NCBI GenBank assembly: GCA_964548535.1
Contig: CAZJRQ010000042.1
Coordinates: 1 to 16,448, forward strand
DNA length: 16,448 nt
Origin: CAZJRQ01 sp964548535
GTDB taxonomy: Bacteria > Bacillota > Clostridia > Oscillospirales > Ruminococcaceae
Direction: 5' to 3'
Position 1 is the first letter of the stretch, and each line of letters opens with the position of its first letter. The position numbers and the translations under genes are program-made. Under the pieces are notes generated by a model, which made no database searches, was not told where the DNA came from, and saw only the letters and a program-made list of their open reading frames with translations. Shown in pieces: positions 7,624-15,011 of this stretch.

Positions 7624-8997
7624 TTATTTACCGACGCAAAATTTAGAGAAAACCTCGTCAACAACAGCCTGCGAAGCCACCTCGCCAGTAAGCTCCATAA
7701 GCGACCCAGCCGCATAATCAATCATAACCGTAACAGCATCAAGCGTGTCACCAAAATTCACAGCCTCCAAAGCCGCCCTCAAATGCTTTAGCGACTTCTC
7801 TGCACAATCTTTTTGACGTTCGTTAGCAAAAATAGTTGAGTCAGGATCATATCCGCTAAGCGAAAAAATATTCTGAATTGCCGACTTAATCAAATCCATA
7901 CCCGAGTTGTTTTTAGCCGATATTTCAACAATATATTCAGTGTACTGTTGAAAATTTTCCGCCGATAAAACAGACCCCAAATCAGTCTTGTTAAGCACGA
8001 CAATCAAATTTTTCTCTTGTTTATGAACATATTCAAGCAGTTCCAAATCCTCATCATCAAGCGGAGCAGAAATATCAAAAACGCAAATAACTAAACTGCA
8101 ATCATCAATTCTTTTTTTAGCTAAATCAACACCCATTTTCTCAACAACATCGCTTGTGTTGCGAATTCCAGCGGTGTCCGAAAGCCGCAAAATAAATTCA
8201 CCAATTGAAGCCGTTTCCTCAATAACATCTCTAGTAGTGCCAGCAATATCAGTAACAATCGACCGCTGATATCCCAAAATCATGTTCATAAGTGTCGATT
8301 TTCCAACGTTCGGCTTGCCAGCAATAACAGTGTCAATGCCGTTTCTAATGAGCATTCCGCAGTCATAATCCTCAAGAATTTTCGCAAGTACAGAGATAGC
8401 ATTCTCTAAACTAGCACGAAGATTTCCCTCCTCAACCTCAGGCAAATCCTCTTCAGGATAATCAACCCAAGCTGCAAGTTCACCCAAAATTTTCACAAGC
8501 GAAACTTTAATTTCAGAAATTTCCTTGAACAGCCTGCCCTCGCGAGTCAGCTTAGCAGAACGTAAAGCATATTCCCCTTGCGCCGAAATCATGTCCATAA
8601 CCGACTCCGCCTGAGTAAGCGAAAGCTTTCCGTTTATAAATGCTCTCTTTGTAAATTCACCTCTCTGCGCCGTCTCACAACCGTTTTCAAGACAAATTCT
8701 CAGTACCTTTTTAGTGATGAAAATTCCGCCGTGACAAGAAATCTCAGCAGTGTCTTCCCCAGTGTAAGACTTAGGTCCGCGAAAAATAGTAAGCACAGCG
8801 TCATCAACAGCAACCCCATCGCAAGGGTTAATAACCTGTCCGTAAGCGCAAGTGTGCCCATCCATTTCGTTGACTTTCTTATTTCCGAACGGCACAAAAA
8901 TCTTCTGAGCAATAGAAATAGCATTTTCACCGCTGATTCTTATTAAAGAAATCCCACCCTCTGCTAAAGGAGTAGAAACTGCACAAATCGTTGACAT
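7624..8997 (-). CDS. mnmE: tRNA modification GTPase MnmE (TrmE)
   Basis: This 457-residue protein is the partner of MnmG in U34 modification. The N-terminal tetrahydrofolate-binding domain begins STICAVSTPLAEGGISLIRI. The G domain embedded in the helical domain shows G1 GKPNVGKS (227-234), G2 TTRD (254-257), G3 DTAG (274-277), G4 NKTD (336-339) and a SAK G5. The protein ends FCVGK, keeping the essential cysteine of the C(I/V)GK motif (C454). The start at 8997 is preceded by GGAAGG. A promoter at 9066-9094 and the noc terminator just upstream make it the first gene of its own operon. Length and motifs are typical. Confidence 0.98.
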   Translation of the reverse strand: MSTICAVSTPLAEGGISLIRISGENAISIAQKIFVPFGNKKVNEMDGHTCAYGQVINPCDGVAVDDAVLTIFRGPKSYTGEDTAEISCHGGIFITKKVLRICLENGCETAQRGEFTKRAFINGKLSLTQAESVMDMISAQGEYALRSAKLTREGRLFKEISEIKVSLVKILGELAAWVDYPEEDLPEVEEGNLRASLENAISVLAKILEDYDCGMLIRNGIDTVIAGKPNVGKSTLMNMILGYQRSIVTDIAGTTRDVIEETASIGEFILRLSDTAGIRNTSDVVEKMGVDLAKKRIDDCSLVICVFDISAPLDDEDLELLEYVHKQEKNLIVVLNKTDLGSVLSAENFQQYTEYIVEISAKNNSGMDLIKSAIQNIFSLSGYDPDSTIFANERQKDCAEKSLKHLRAALEAVNFGDTLDAVTVMIDYAAGSLMELTGEVASQAVVDEVFSKFCVGK

Positions 8998-9065
8998 AAA
9001 ACCGACCTTCCTAAATCTATTTTAAACCGAAGCATAAATATTTACTTTGTCATTAATCATAAAAT

Positions 9066-9094
9066 AGTATAACACATTTTCGCCTAAAAGTAAA
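9066..9094 (-). promoter_or_regulatory. Sigma-A-type promoter of the mnmE operon
   Basis: On the minus strand TTTACT (9094-9089), a 17-bp spacer and TATACT (9071-9066) lie about 70 bases before the mnmE start and after the noc terminator. This is a good match to the housekeeping consensus. Confidence 0.6.
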
Positions 9095-9110
9095 GATAAA
9101 AGCACATTTT

Positions 9111-9151
9111 GCAAGAAAAATCAGACCAAGCAAAAAATGCCTGATCTGATT
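9111..9151 (-). terminator. Intrinsic terminator of noc
   Basis: On the minus strand a 14-bp stem (two G-U pairs; AATCAGA with TCTGATT as outer arms, 9119-9125 and 9145-9151) has a T5 loop and is followed by a TTT run. It starts 13 bases beyond the noc stop codon and separates noc from mnmE. Confidence 0.88.
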
Positions 9152-9164
9152 ACAAAATTCAATC

Positions 9165-10001
9165 CTAAACCGACTCTCTCTCTGGAATAGTAATCGTATA
9201 TTCGATAAATCCGTCTTGTTTGTTTTTTTTGACTTTGGCGTCCACACCCGCCAGCTTGATAACTTCAACAGCCTTGTCAACAGTGTTGAAAAAAAGCTTG
9301 ATATCCTTTAATATCACCGACCTTTTTTGATAGCTCTGCCTGATTTTTTCCTTTGAAGATAAAGAAATTATGTATTTTTCAGTAGCGTCAACATTTAAAG
9401 AATCTCTGATAATTTTGAGCAAAACTTGCTTTCGCTCGTCCTCGTTAGTGACTTTGAGCAAAGCTCTTGCATGACGTTCTGAAAGACCGTTAGCCATAAT
9501 TATGTCCTGCTCCTCAGGAGTAAGCTTTAAAATTCTAAGCTTGTTTGCAATAGTAGATTGTGCCATTCCAAGTCGAATAGCGGTGTCCTCTTGCGTCATT
9601 CCGTACTTCATAATCAATGCTGAAATCGCCTTGCCCTCCTCAAAAAAATTCAAATCCGCACGTTGAATATTTTCAATAAGAGCAATAACCGCCGACCTCT
9701 TGTCCGAAATGTCCACCAAAACGCAAGGTACATGTTTAAATCCGGCCATTTTAGCAGCTCGCAATCTGCGTTCGCCAGAAACAAGTTCAAATCCAGCTTC
9801 GTTTTTTCTAATAGTAAGCGGCTGAATAATTCCGTCCTGAGAAATACTTTTGGCAAGCTTAGTAAGTTCATTTGTGTCAAAAACTTTTCTTGGCTGATTA
9901 GGATTAGCGATAATAGAACAAATAGGAACATCAACAATTTTACCTAGTTCGCGAGGTGCAAGAGTGATTGTTTTCTCACGATTTTTAACCATAATACCCA
10001 T
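9165..10001 (-). CDS. noc: ParB-family nucleoid occlusion protein Noc
   Basis: This 278-residue ParB/Noc CTPase-type DNA-binding protein carries NPNQPRKVF (33-41), GERRLRA (76-82), ENIQRADL (110-117), a helix-turn-helix (about 135-160) and LSERHARALL (173-182). The C-terminal region (FFNTVDKAVEVIKLAGVDAK onwards) resembles Noc more than Spo0J, and there is no GLGRGLDALF-like ParA-contact peptide at the N terminus. A second ParB paralogue, spo0J, is at 15012. In Bacillus, Noc blocks division over the nucleoid. The amphipathic membrane-targeting start seen there (FSRFFG-like) is not evident here. GGAGG lies 7 bases before the ATG, and a possible TATAAT lies at 10047-10042. I find no copy of the Bacillus Noc-binding palindrome in the window. 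Its position upstream of mnmE, not after rsmG, is unusual. Confidence 0.88.
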   Translation of the reverse strand: MGIMVKNREKTITLAPRELGKIVDVPICSIIANPNQPRKVFDTNELTKLAKSISQDGIIQPLTIRKNEAGFELVSGERRLRAAKMAGFKHVPCVLVDISDKRSAVIALIENIQRADLNFFEEGKAISALIMKYGMTQEDTAIRLGMAQSTIANKLRILKLTPEEQDIIMANGLSERHARALLKVTNEDERKQVLLKIIRDSLNVDATEKYIISLSSKEKIRQSYQKRSVILKDIKLFFNTVDKAVEVIKLAGVDAKVKKNKQDGFIEYTITIPERESV

Positions 10002-10389
10002 AAATTTTCCTCCGTTTTAAGATTATCAAGACTATACTGAGATTATATCATTGACGGGAAATAAAATCTATGAAATATTCCAAGAAAATTAATTTATAAT
10101 TTGACTAAAGTTTTGGATAAGCATTACAAACCGACAAAACAACGCAAAATCCCGCATCTAATTTGTCGATAAACCGAATAACTTCCCAAAAATTCTGTAA
10201 CCAAAAAGCCATTGCCAACACCCTGTGTTTATCAGTTTTATAAAAGAATAAGAACAACATTGGCCTAATTTCTACCCCAAACTATAATAAAAAACGGCAA
10301 ACAAATAGTAAACCTAAGCGTTTTTGCGAACTATATCAAATAAACAAAGCAATCGTCATATCTTAGTAACATTGCGTGCAACCCACAAT

Positions 10390-10405
10390 TGTTCCACGTG
10401 GAACA
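10390..10405. promoter_or_regulatory. parS site 1, perfect palindrome TGTTCCACGTGGAACA
   Basis: This 16-bp perfect palindrome differs from the Bacillus parS consensus TGTTTCACGTGAAACA by one symmetric pair of changes. It is the presumed nucleation site for Spo0J (ParB). It lies about 195 bases upstream of soj. Confidence 0.92.
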
Positions 10406-10487
10406 TTTTAAATTCAAATCAAATTTAATTGAAAAAACAAAAAGAACTTGAAAAGACAATTTTATAATTTCAGCGAAAAGCAAAAAT

Positions 10488-10503
10488 TGTTCCACGTGGA
10501 ACA
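10488..10503. promoter_or_regulatory. parS site 2, perfect palindrome TGTTCCACGTGGAACA
   Basis: This is identical to the site 98 bp to its left. It ends 20 bases before the soj -35 box, so Spo0J spreading from it could repress soj transcription. Confidence 0.93.
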
Positions 10504-10523
10504 AAACTATTTTATATTACCCC

Positions 10524-10552
10524 TTTTCAAAACCAAAAATATATAGTATAAT
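10524..10552 (+). promoter_or_regulatory. soj promoter
   Basis: TTTTCA (10524-10529), a 17-bp spacer and a perfect TATAAT (10547-10552) precede the soj start by 32 bases. AAGGAG at 10573-10578 is the ribosome binding site. Confidence 0.65.
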
Positions 10553-10584
10553 AGAAAGTATAATAATTTAGCAAGGAGAATTTT

Positions 10585-11349
10585 ATGGGTAAAATAATTG
10601 CCGTTTCTAATCAGAAAGGCGGCGTAGGAAAATCAACGACAGTGGTAAATCTTGCAGCGGTTTTCGGAAAAAAAGGCAAAAAAGTGCTAATTGTCGATTT
10701 TGATCCGCAAGGAAATACAACAACAAGCTATGGAATCAAGAAAAAAAGCATCCGCAACACAGTCTATGAAGTTTTAATGGATGAGTGTGCAGTTTTTGAG
10801 GCAGTAGTGGCAACAGAATTTAAAGGAGTATCTGTAATTCCTACTACTCAAAAATTGTCAGGCGCGTCGATAGATTTAATTTCAATGCAAAATCGAGCAA
10901 AACAGCTTAGAAAAAATCTGTCGCCAGCAAAGGATTTTTATGATTACATCTTGATAGATTGTCCGCCAACATTGGATATGCTGACAATAAATGCATTGGT
11001 GGCAGCTGATACGGTTTTAATTCCGTTGCAGTGCGAATTTTTGTCACTTGAAGGCCTAGTCGAGCTAAATAATACTATCGATAGAGTCAAAAAAACTTGG
11101 AATCCAAAGCTTAAAATCGAGGGAATTTTATTCACAATGTATGTTGAAAGATATAAAGTGACAGGTCAAATTGTTGCTGAAGTTAAAAAGTATTTTTCAA
11201 AAAAAGTTTTCAAAACGGTTATTCCAAGAAATGTAGCACTTTCAGAAGCTCCAAGCTTTGGTCAGCCAGCAATTTATTATGACAAAAAAGCCAAAGGTTC
11301 AAAGGCTTACGAATCGCTAGCTAAGGAAATTTTGAAGAATGAAAAATAA
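10585..11349 (+). CDS. soj: Chromosome partitioning ATPase Soj (ParA)
   Basis: This 254-residue deviant-Walker ParA ATPase has the signature KGGVGKST at 11-18, with both the signature lysine K11 and the P-loop lysine K16. The A' motif VDFDPQGN includes D40, and Walker B is ILIDCPP with D125. The basic C-terminal part matches chromosomal Soj in length and order. It is expected to bind ATP and DNA as a dimer and to be regulated by Spo0J bound at parS; in Bacillus it also acts on DnaA. AAGGAG lies 6 bases before the ATG, with a promoter and two parS sites upstream. Its usual partner spo0J does not follow directly but lies about 3.66 kb away. The stop codon lies in the first unit of a tandem array. 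Confidence 0.96.
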   Translation: MGKIIAVSNQKGGVGKSTTVVNLAAVFGKKGKKVLIVDFDPQGNTTTSYGIKKKSIRNTVYEVLMDECAVFEAVVATEFKGVSVIPTTQKLSGASIDLISMQNRAKQLRKNLSPAKDFYDYILIDCPPTLDMLTINALVAADTVLIPLQCEFLSLEGLVELNNTIDRVKKTWNPKLKIEGILFTMYVERYKVTGQIVAEVKKYFSKKVFKTVIPRNVALSEAPSFGQPAIYYDKKAKGSKAYESLAKEILKNEK

Positions 11350-11915
11350 AGTTATAAGCAAAAAAATCAATCAGTATTTCCGCTAATTACGATAATTTAA
11401 TTTAAAATATGTACTGATGTTAATTTTGATTCCGATTTCTGACAGGGTTAAATGTAATTTTCAGCATGTTTTGAGTTGTTAAAATTCTAATTGTGATTTT
11501 GCAAATCAAAAGTTTTCGACAATTTCTATACTATTATAAAGCGTGGATTTTTTTAAAAGCAAAATAAAGTTATAAGCAAAAACCAATCAGCATTTTCGCT
11601 AATTACGATAATTTAATTTAAAATATGTACTGATGTTAATTTTGATTCCGANNNNNNNNNNNNNNNNNNNNNNNNNNNNNNNNNNNNNNNNNNNNNNNNN
11701 NNNNNNNNNNNNNNNNNNNNNNNNNNNNNNNNNNNNNNNNNNNNNNNNNNNTTTCTGACAGGGTTAAATGTAAATTTCAGCATGTTTTAAGTTGTTAAAA
11801 TTCTAATTGTGATTTTGCAAATCAAAAGTTTTGGACAATTTCTATACTATTATAAAGCGTGGATTTTTTCAAAAGCAAAATAAAGTTATAAGCAAAAACT
11901 AATCAGCATTCCCCT
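11343..11915. repeat. 218-bp tandem repeat array downstream of soj, containing a gap
   Basis: Units start at 11343, 11561 (interrupted by Ns) and 11877 (only about 40 bases kept), each with aaaataaagttataagcaaa. The first start overlaps the soj stop codon, so the units carry a copy of the gene border. Units differ by scattered substitutions (for example ttcgacaa against ttggacaa). Each contains TGATTT-tgc-AAATCA. I see no gene, terminator or convincing promoter in the unit. This array fills most of the gap between soj and the ytqB-like pseudogene. Confidence 0.88.
11652..11751. other. Assembly gap of 100 N
   Basis: This gap lies inside the 218-bp array. The flanks gattccga and tttctgacagg are contiguous in unit 1, and unit spacing implies a true gap of only about 2 bases. 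Confidence 0.97.
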
Positions 11916-11972
11916 AAATCAGATGTTTAGATTCGATATAAGTGTGGATTAGATTCGCATGGGTGTTGAAAA

Positions 11973-12539
11973 ATGGCTAGTCAATTTGGCGCGGTTCATT
12001 TAGCTCATAAGCTGTTGGCAGAGAATGTTTTTGCTGGTGATTTGTGCATTGATTGCGCTGCTGGACGTGGTAACGATACGGCTTTTTTATGCTCACTTGT
12101 TGGTAAATGCGAAAAGTTTTGGCTTTTGATATTCAGCAAGATGCTATAAAAAGTGCCAATGAATTGCTGAAAAAGCAAGGGCTCTCGGAGGTTGCTGAGG
12201 TTTATTTAGATAGTCATGAACATGTTGGCAGATATGCGGAAGAAAATTCGGTGTCGGCGGTTGTTTTCAATTTTGGCTGGCTTCCTGGTGGAAATTATTC
12301 AATAAATACTAAGGTGCAAAGTTGTATTACGGCTATTGAAAAAAGTCTTAAGTTATTGGAAAATCGTGGGGTAATGAGCTTGTCGATTTACTAAGGCAAG
12401 ATACTGGATTGGTGAAAAAGAGGCGGTTTTGGGATTAGTAAAGTCGCTGTCGGTCAAGGAATATACTTTGATTATCAGCGAATTTGCAAATCGACCAAAC
12501 TGTTGGCCAATTAGTGTTGCTATTTATAAAGGTATATAA
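11973..12539 (+). pseudogene. ytqB: YtqB-like SAM-dependent methyltransferase, frameshifted
   Basis: The reading begins MASQFGAVHLAHKLLAENVF and shows the SAM loop DCAAGRGNDTAFL. At about 12113-12117 one base is missing (gaaaagtttt), and the sequence resumes in another frame as VLAFDIQQDAIKSANELL, followed by FNFGWLPGGNYSINTK, the hallmark FNxGxLPGG segment of the YtqB family (class I methyltransferases, Pfam rRNA methylase group). Near 12389-12398 a tac-to-taa change plus a second one-base deletion stop the frame. The end (EFVKS..., FANRPNCWPISVAIYKGI) is readable in the third frame to 12539. No strong ribosome binding site precedes 11973. The intact protein would be about 188 residues. Base errors cannot be excluded, but the neighbouring par genes are intact. 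Confidence 0.75.
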
Positions 12540-13010
12540 AATGTTTCGCATGGAATGTTTTTTGAAGATATAGTAGTTATGATTTTGTTGATTTGCTACG
12601 GTTAAGATACTGGATTGATAGCAAACGAGGCGGTTTTGGAATTTGTAAAGTCGCCGTCAGCCAAGAAATATACTGAGATTATCAGCGAATTTGCAAATCG
12701 ACCAAACTGTAGACCAATTAGTGTTGCTATTTATAAAGGTATATAAAATGTTTCGCATGGAATGTTTTNNNNNNNNNNNNNNNNNNNNNNNNNNNNNNNN
12801 NNNNNNNNNNNNNNNNNNNNNNNNNNNNNNNNNNNNNNNNNNNNNNNNNNNNNNNNNNNNNNNNNNNNATACTGGATTGATAGCAAACGAGGCGGTTTTG
12901 GAATTTGTAAAGTCGCCGTCAGCTAAGAAATATACTGTGATTATCAGCGACTTTGCAAATTGACCAAACTGTTGGCCAATTAGTGTTGCTATTTATAATG
13001 GTATATAAAA
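12401..13010 (+). repeat. 206-bp tandem duplication of the ytqB-like 3' end, three copies
   Basis: Copies start at 12401 (the gene's own 3' end), 12607 and 12869, each at atactggattg, and run through cgaccaaactg to the tata-taa stop and a parS-like word. Each copy decays separately. Copy 2 changes the tryptophan codon (tgt aga), and copy 3 turns cga into a tga stop. The parS-like word is degenerate in copies 1 and 2 (TGTTTCGCATGGAATG at 12542-12557 and 12749-12764) and perfect in copy 3. Confidence 0.87.
12769..12868. other. Assembly gap of 100 N
   Basis: This gap lies inside the 206-bp duplication. Alignment to copy 1 predicts about 44 missing bases if no further copies exist. Confidence 0.97.
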
Positions 13011-13026
13011 TGTTCCACGTGGAACA
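13011..13026. promoter_or_regulatory. parS site 3, perfect palindrome TGTTCCACGTGGAACA
   Basis: This is identical to sites 1 and 2. It sits at the end of the third copy of the 206-bp duplication and 28 bases before the start of the DUF6688-like pseudogene. Confidence 0.92.
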
Positions 13027-13054
13027 TTTCCCAAAGACATAGGAAGTGATTTCT

Positions 13055-14161
13055 GTGAGTTCGTTTGACCATCGTGAAATTTTATTGTTTCTAGTTCTGG
13101 CATCGTTAGTGTGTTTGCCTTTTGTGTGTATTATTTTGAACATTGTTTTTTTTACAAAGAAAAAAAGCATTTGGGTTGGGATTTTACCACTGTGATTTTT
13201 GGTGCACTGTTGAGCTTTTTACTGCGACTTGATTTGAACCAACTTGAATATTATCAACCCGTTTATATTGGTGGTGGAACAGAGCTGCATTCACTTATAT
13301 CCGCTCAATACAGCATTTCGTTCTATTTACCTGCTGTTTTGTTTATTATTTGTCTTTGTATTTTATGTGCTTGGCAAGATAGGATACCGCCAGCTCTTAC
13401 GGCGTTGTTTATTGGAGGAGTTTTGGTAGGTAATGCTTTTGAATTAATTTATACGATACATTTACTTGGGAATGCTGGGCAATTGGGGTGTTTTTGGTTG
13501 TTGATTTTTTATCCTTTGAATTATTTTTTGCTTTCAATTAGAGTTTGCGACGGAAAATACTTGATGAGGTTGAATATTTTAAGGAAAATCAAATTGTTCC
13601 ACGTAGAACATGGACGGTTAAACTTTACAATTTGCTTTGCAAGGCTTCCAACTGGATTTGGATTGGATTTGTTGCTTTTTTGCCGCTTTTAGCTGTGATT
13701 TATATTATTTTGCTACTGCTTGGGCAAGGCCCGATTGGATTTATTAAGACTTTTACTCAGACTGCGGACTGGACTTTTTCTAAGCAAATTCCGCCTCCGC
13801 CAATTGAATATCAGGGGCACTATTTATGCACTGTTTCGGCTGGCGGACATCGCAGGATTGTTCGTCCTGAGAGGTACGGGGCTAGGCTTGGCGAGGTTAT
13901 TATTGTCAACAGGCAGCTTTTGAGGATTTGATTGCTGAAAAGTCATCGAGGGTTCATCGGGGTGTTCGTGGATTTTACAACAGGCGAGGATATCCGATTT
14001 CAAAATTTATTGACACTCCGGTCAAGGCTGATATTACTTATTTTTTGATGAAACCATTGGAGTGGATTTTCTTGGGCTTTTTATACTTTTTTGATGTTAA
14101 TCCTGAAAGTCGGATTGCTGTTCAACACACTGTGGATAAGGTTTTGGATCGAAAGGATTAG
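13055..14161 (+). pseudogene. DUF6688-like multi-span membrane protein, broken by three frameshifts
   Basis: A GTG start at 13055 with AGGAAG 8 bases upstream opens a hydrophobic N terminus (SSFDHREILLFLVLASLV), but the frame shifts at the A7 run near 13160-13167, where one more A would restore it. The next part (HLGWDFTTVIFGALLSFLLR to YPLNYFLLSIRV) shifts again near 13544, and RRKILDEVEYF to IVNRQLL ends at about 13920. There a short deletion between ctttt repeats seems to have removed the expected IAN-like residues before AFEDLIAEKS. The last part runs to DRKD at 14161. Joined, it is about 366 residues with several membrane helices plus segments such as EYQGHYLCTVSAGGHRRIV, which I associate with DUF6688. 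Function is unknown. Confidence 0.65.
13595..13610. promoter_or_regulatory. parS-like site 4 with one mismatch, TGTTCCACGTAGAACA
   Basis: It matches the local parS palindrome at 15 of 16 positions (G to A in the right arm). It lies inside the DUF6688-like reading frame, where it encodes part of IVPRRTW. Confidence 0.6.
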
Positions 14162-14163
14162 GC

Positions 14164-14479
14164 TTTAGGTATATTGATATTTTGTTAGCGGTTGATTTAT
14201 ATTGTTTTATATATGTTTTTTTATGGTGAAATATAGTGATGTTATGTTGTAATGCGGTTCGGAATTTGCTTATATTGAAATTTTTGAATTGTTATGATTT
14301 ATGTTATTTCTTTGAGATATTTGCTGGCGAGTCTGCGGTAGTGGTCAAAAAATGGTTCTTATGATTTGCTTGATACGCTGATTAAGTGATTCATAATGAC
14401 GATTGGTTGGCTAAATATTTTTAGACATAATCATGAATTTTGGTATATTGATATTCTATTAGCAGTTGATTTATATTCA
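14164..14479 (+). repeat. Imperfect direct repeat of about 40 bp, 274 bp apart
   Basis: The blocks 14164-14205 and 14438-14479 (both ggtatattgatatt ... gttgatttatatt) differ at only a few positions and both can be read as YIDILLAVDLY. The first runs into a stop after a few codons and the second lies in the 14396-14578 frame. They look like a duplicated and decayed coding segment. Between them I see no gene, only AT-rich sequence with scattered stops. Confidence 0.6.
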
Positions 14480-14578
14480 ATAAAACGGTTAATTTATAAC
14501 AGGGTTTTGTTATTTGCAATCAGCATCTGGATATATACATTTAATATATTGAGATTGATTTTTGTGGGGGGATATTGA
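14396..14578 (+). CDS. Hypothetical small hydrophobic ORF, probably a gene remnant
   Basis: This 60-residue frame runs from MTIGWLNIF through FWYIDILLAVDLYSIKRLIY to one hydrophobic segment, VLLFAISIWIYTFNILRLIF. There is no recognisable Shine-Dalgarno. Its stop codon overlaps a possible TTG start of the next gene. The internal YIDILLAVDLY text recurs in a dead copy about 274 bp upstream, which suggests the remains of a duplicated gene. I recognise no family. Confidence 0.25.
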   Translation: MTIGWLNIFRHNHEFWYIDILLAVDLYSIKRLIYNRVLLFAISIWIYTFNILRLIFVGGY

Positions 14579-14580
14579 GA

Positions 14581-14916
14581 ATGTCTGGCAAGTTAATTGA
14601 AATTTACTTTTCATGTGACACCGAGTTATCTGAATGGGACGCGATTAATAAGGGGTACAGAAGTGATGTTTATGTTACTTTGGGTGGTTTGATGTATCGC
14701 TTAAATATTTACACGCCTACTAGATTGGTTCAAGATTTTAACTCTGAAATTAAGGATTATGGATTTTATTCTGCTGATGAGAATACAGTTCTTATTTCTG
14801 AAACGGATAAAAAATCTATAATTTCTTTAATATTAAAATTGCATGGTGGTGGATATTTTGGTAGAATTAAGTCAGTTACAGCGGTTGGAACTGACTCGCT
14901 CGTTAAAGTATACTGA
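14581..14916 (+). CDS. Hypothetical protein, 111 aa
   Basis: This intact frame begins MSGKLIEIYFSCDTELSEWD. It is soluble, acidic in the N-terminal half, and mixed alpha/beta in appearance, with a GGLMYRLNIYTPTRL segment and a glycine-rich turn KLHGGGYFGRI near the C terminus. I choose ATG 14581 because G6 at 14566-14571 can serve as ribosome binding site. A TTG at 14575 would add two residues. No family is recognised. Size and orphan position would fit an immunity or adaptor protein, but nothing proves it. It is the only apparently undamaged frame between soj and spo0J and is followed directly by the spo0J promoter. Confidence 0.6.
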   Translation: MSGKLIEIYFSCDTELSEWDAINKGYRSDVYVTLGGLMYRLNIYTPTRLVQDFNSEIKDYGFYSADENTVLISETDKKSIISLILKLHGGGYFGRIKSVTAVGTDSLVKVY

Positions 14917-14943
14917 CATTTAGGGATATGCTTGTTTTTGGGG

Positions 14944-14972
14944 TTGTGATTAGAATGAAAATGTTGTATACT
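14944..14972 (+). promoter_or_regulatory. spo0J promoter
   Basis: TTGTGA (14944-14949), a 17-bp spacer and TATACT (14967-14972) precede spo0J by 39 bases. GGAGG at 15001-15005 is the ribosome binding site. spo0J can therefore be expressed without soj. Confidence 0.65.
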
Positions 14973-15011
14973 ATATATATACATAACACATAGATTTTTT
15001 GGAGGTTTATT

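Larger units (their letters stand above)
10002..10584. other. Divergent intergenic region between noc and soj
   Basis: No gene is seen in these 583 bases. They hold the noc upstream region, two perfect parS palindromes and the soj promoter. Single one-mismatch DnaA-box-like words are present (tgtcgataa near 10167 and tttggataa near 10132), but there is no cluster. Transcription direction and sampled GC skew both switch here. Confidence 0.7.

Noticed and set aside
10130..10175. DnaA boxes marking oriC in the noc-soj region
   Set aside because: Only two isolated one-mismatch words occur. There is no cluster or AT-rich unwinding element that I can defend.
12691..12963. Open frame crossing the fourth N run
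   Set aside because: Its middle is undefined sequence and its ends are duplicated ytqB-like tail in different frames.
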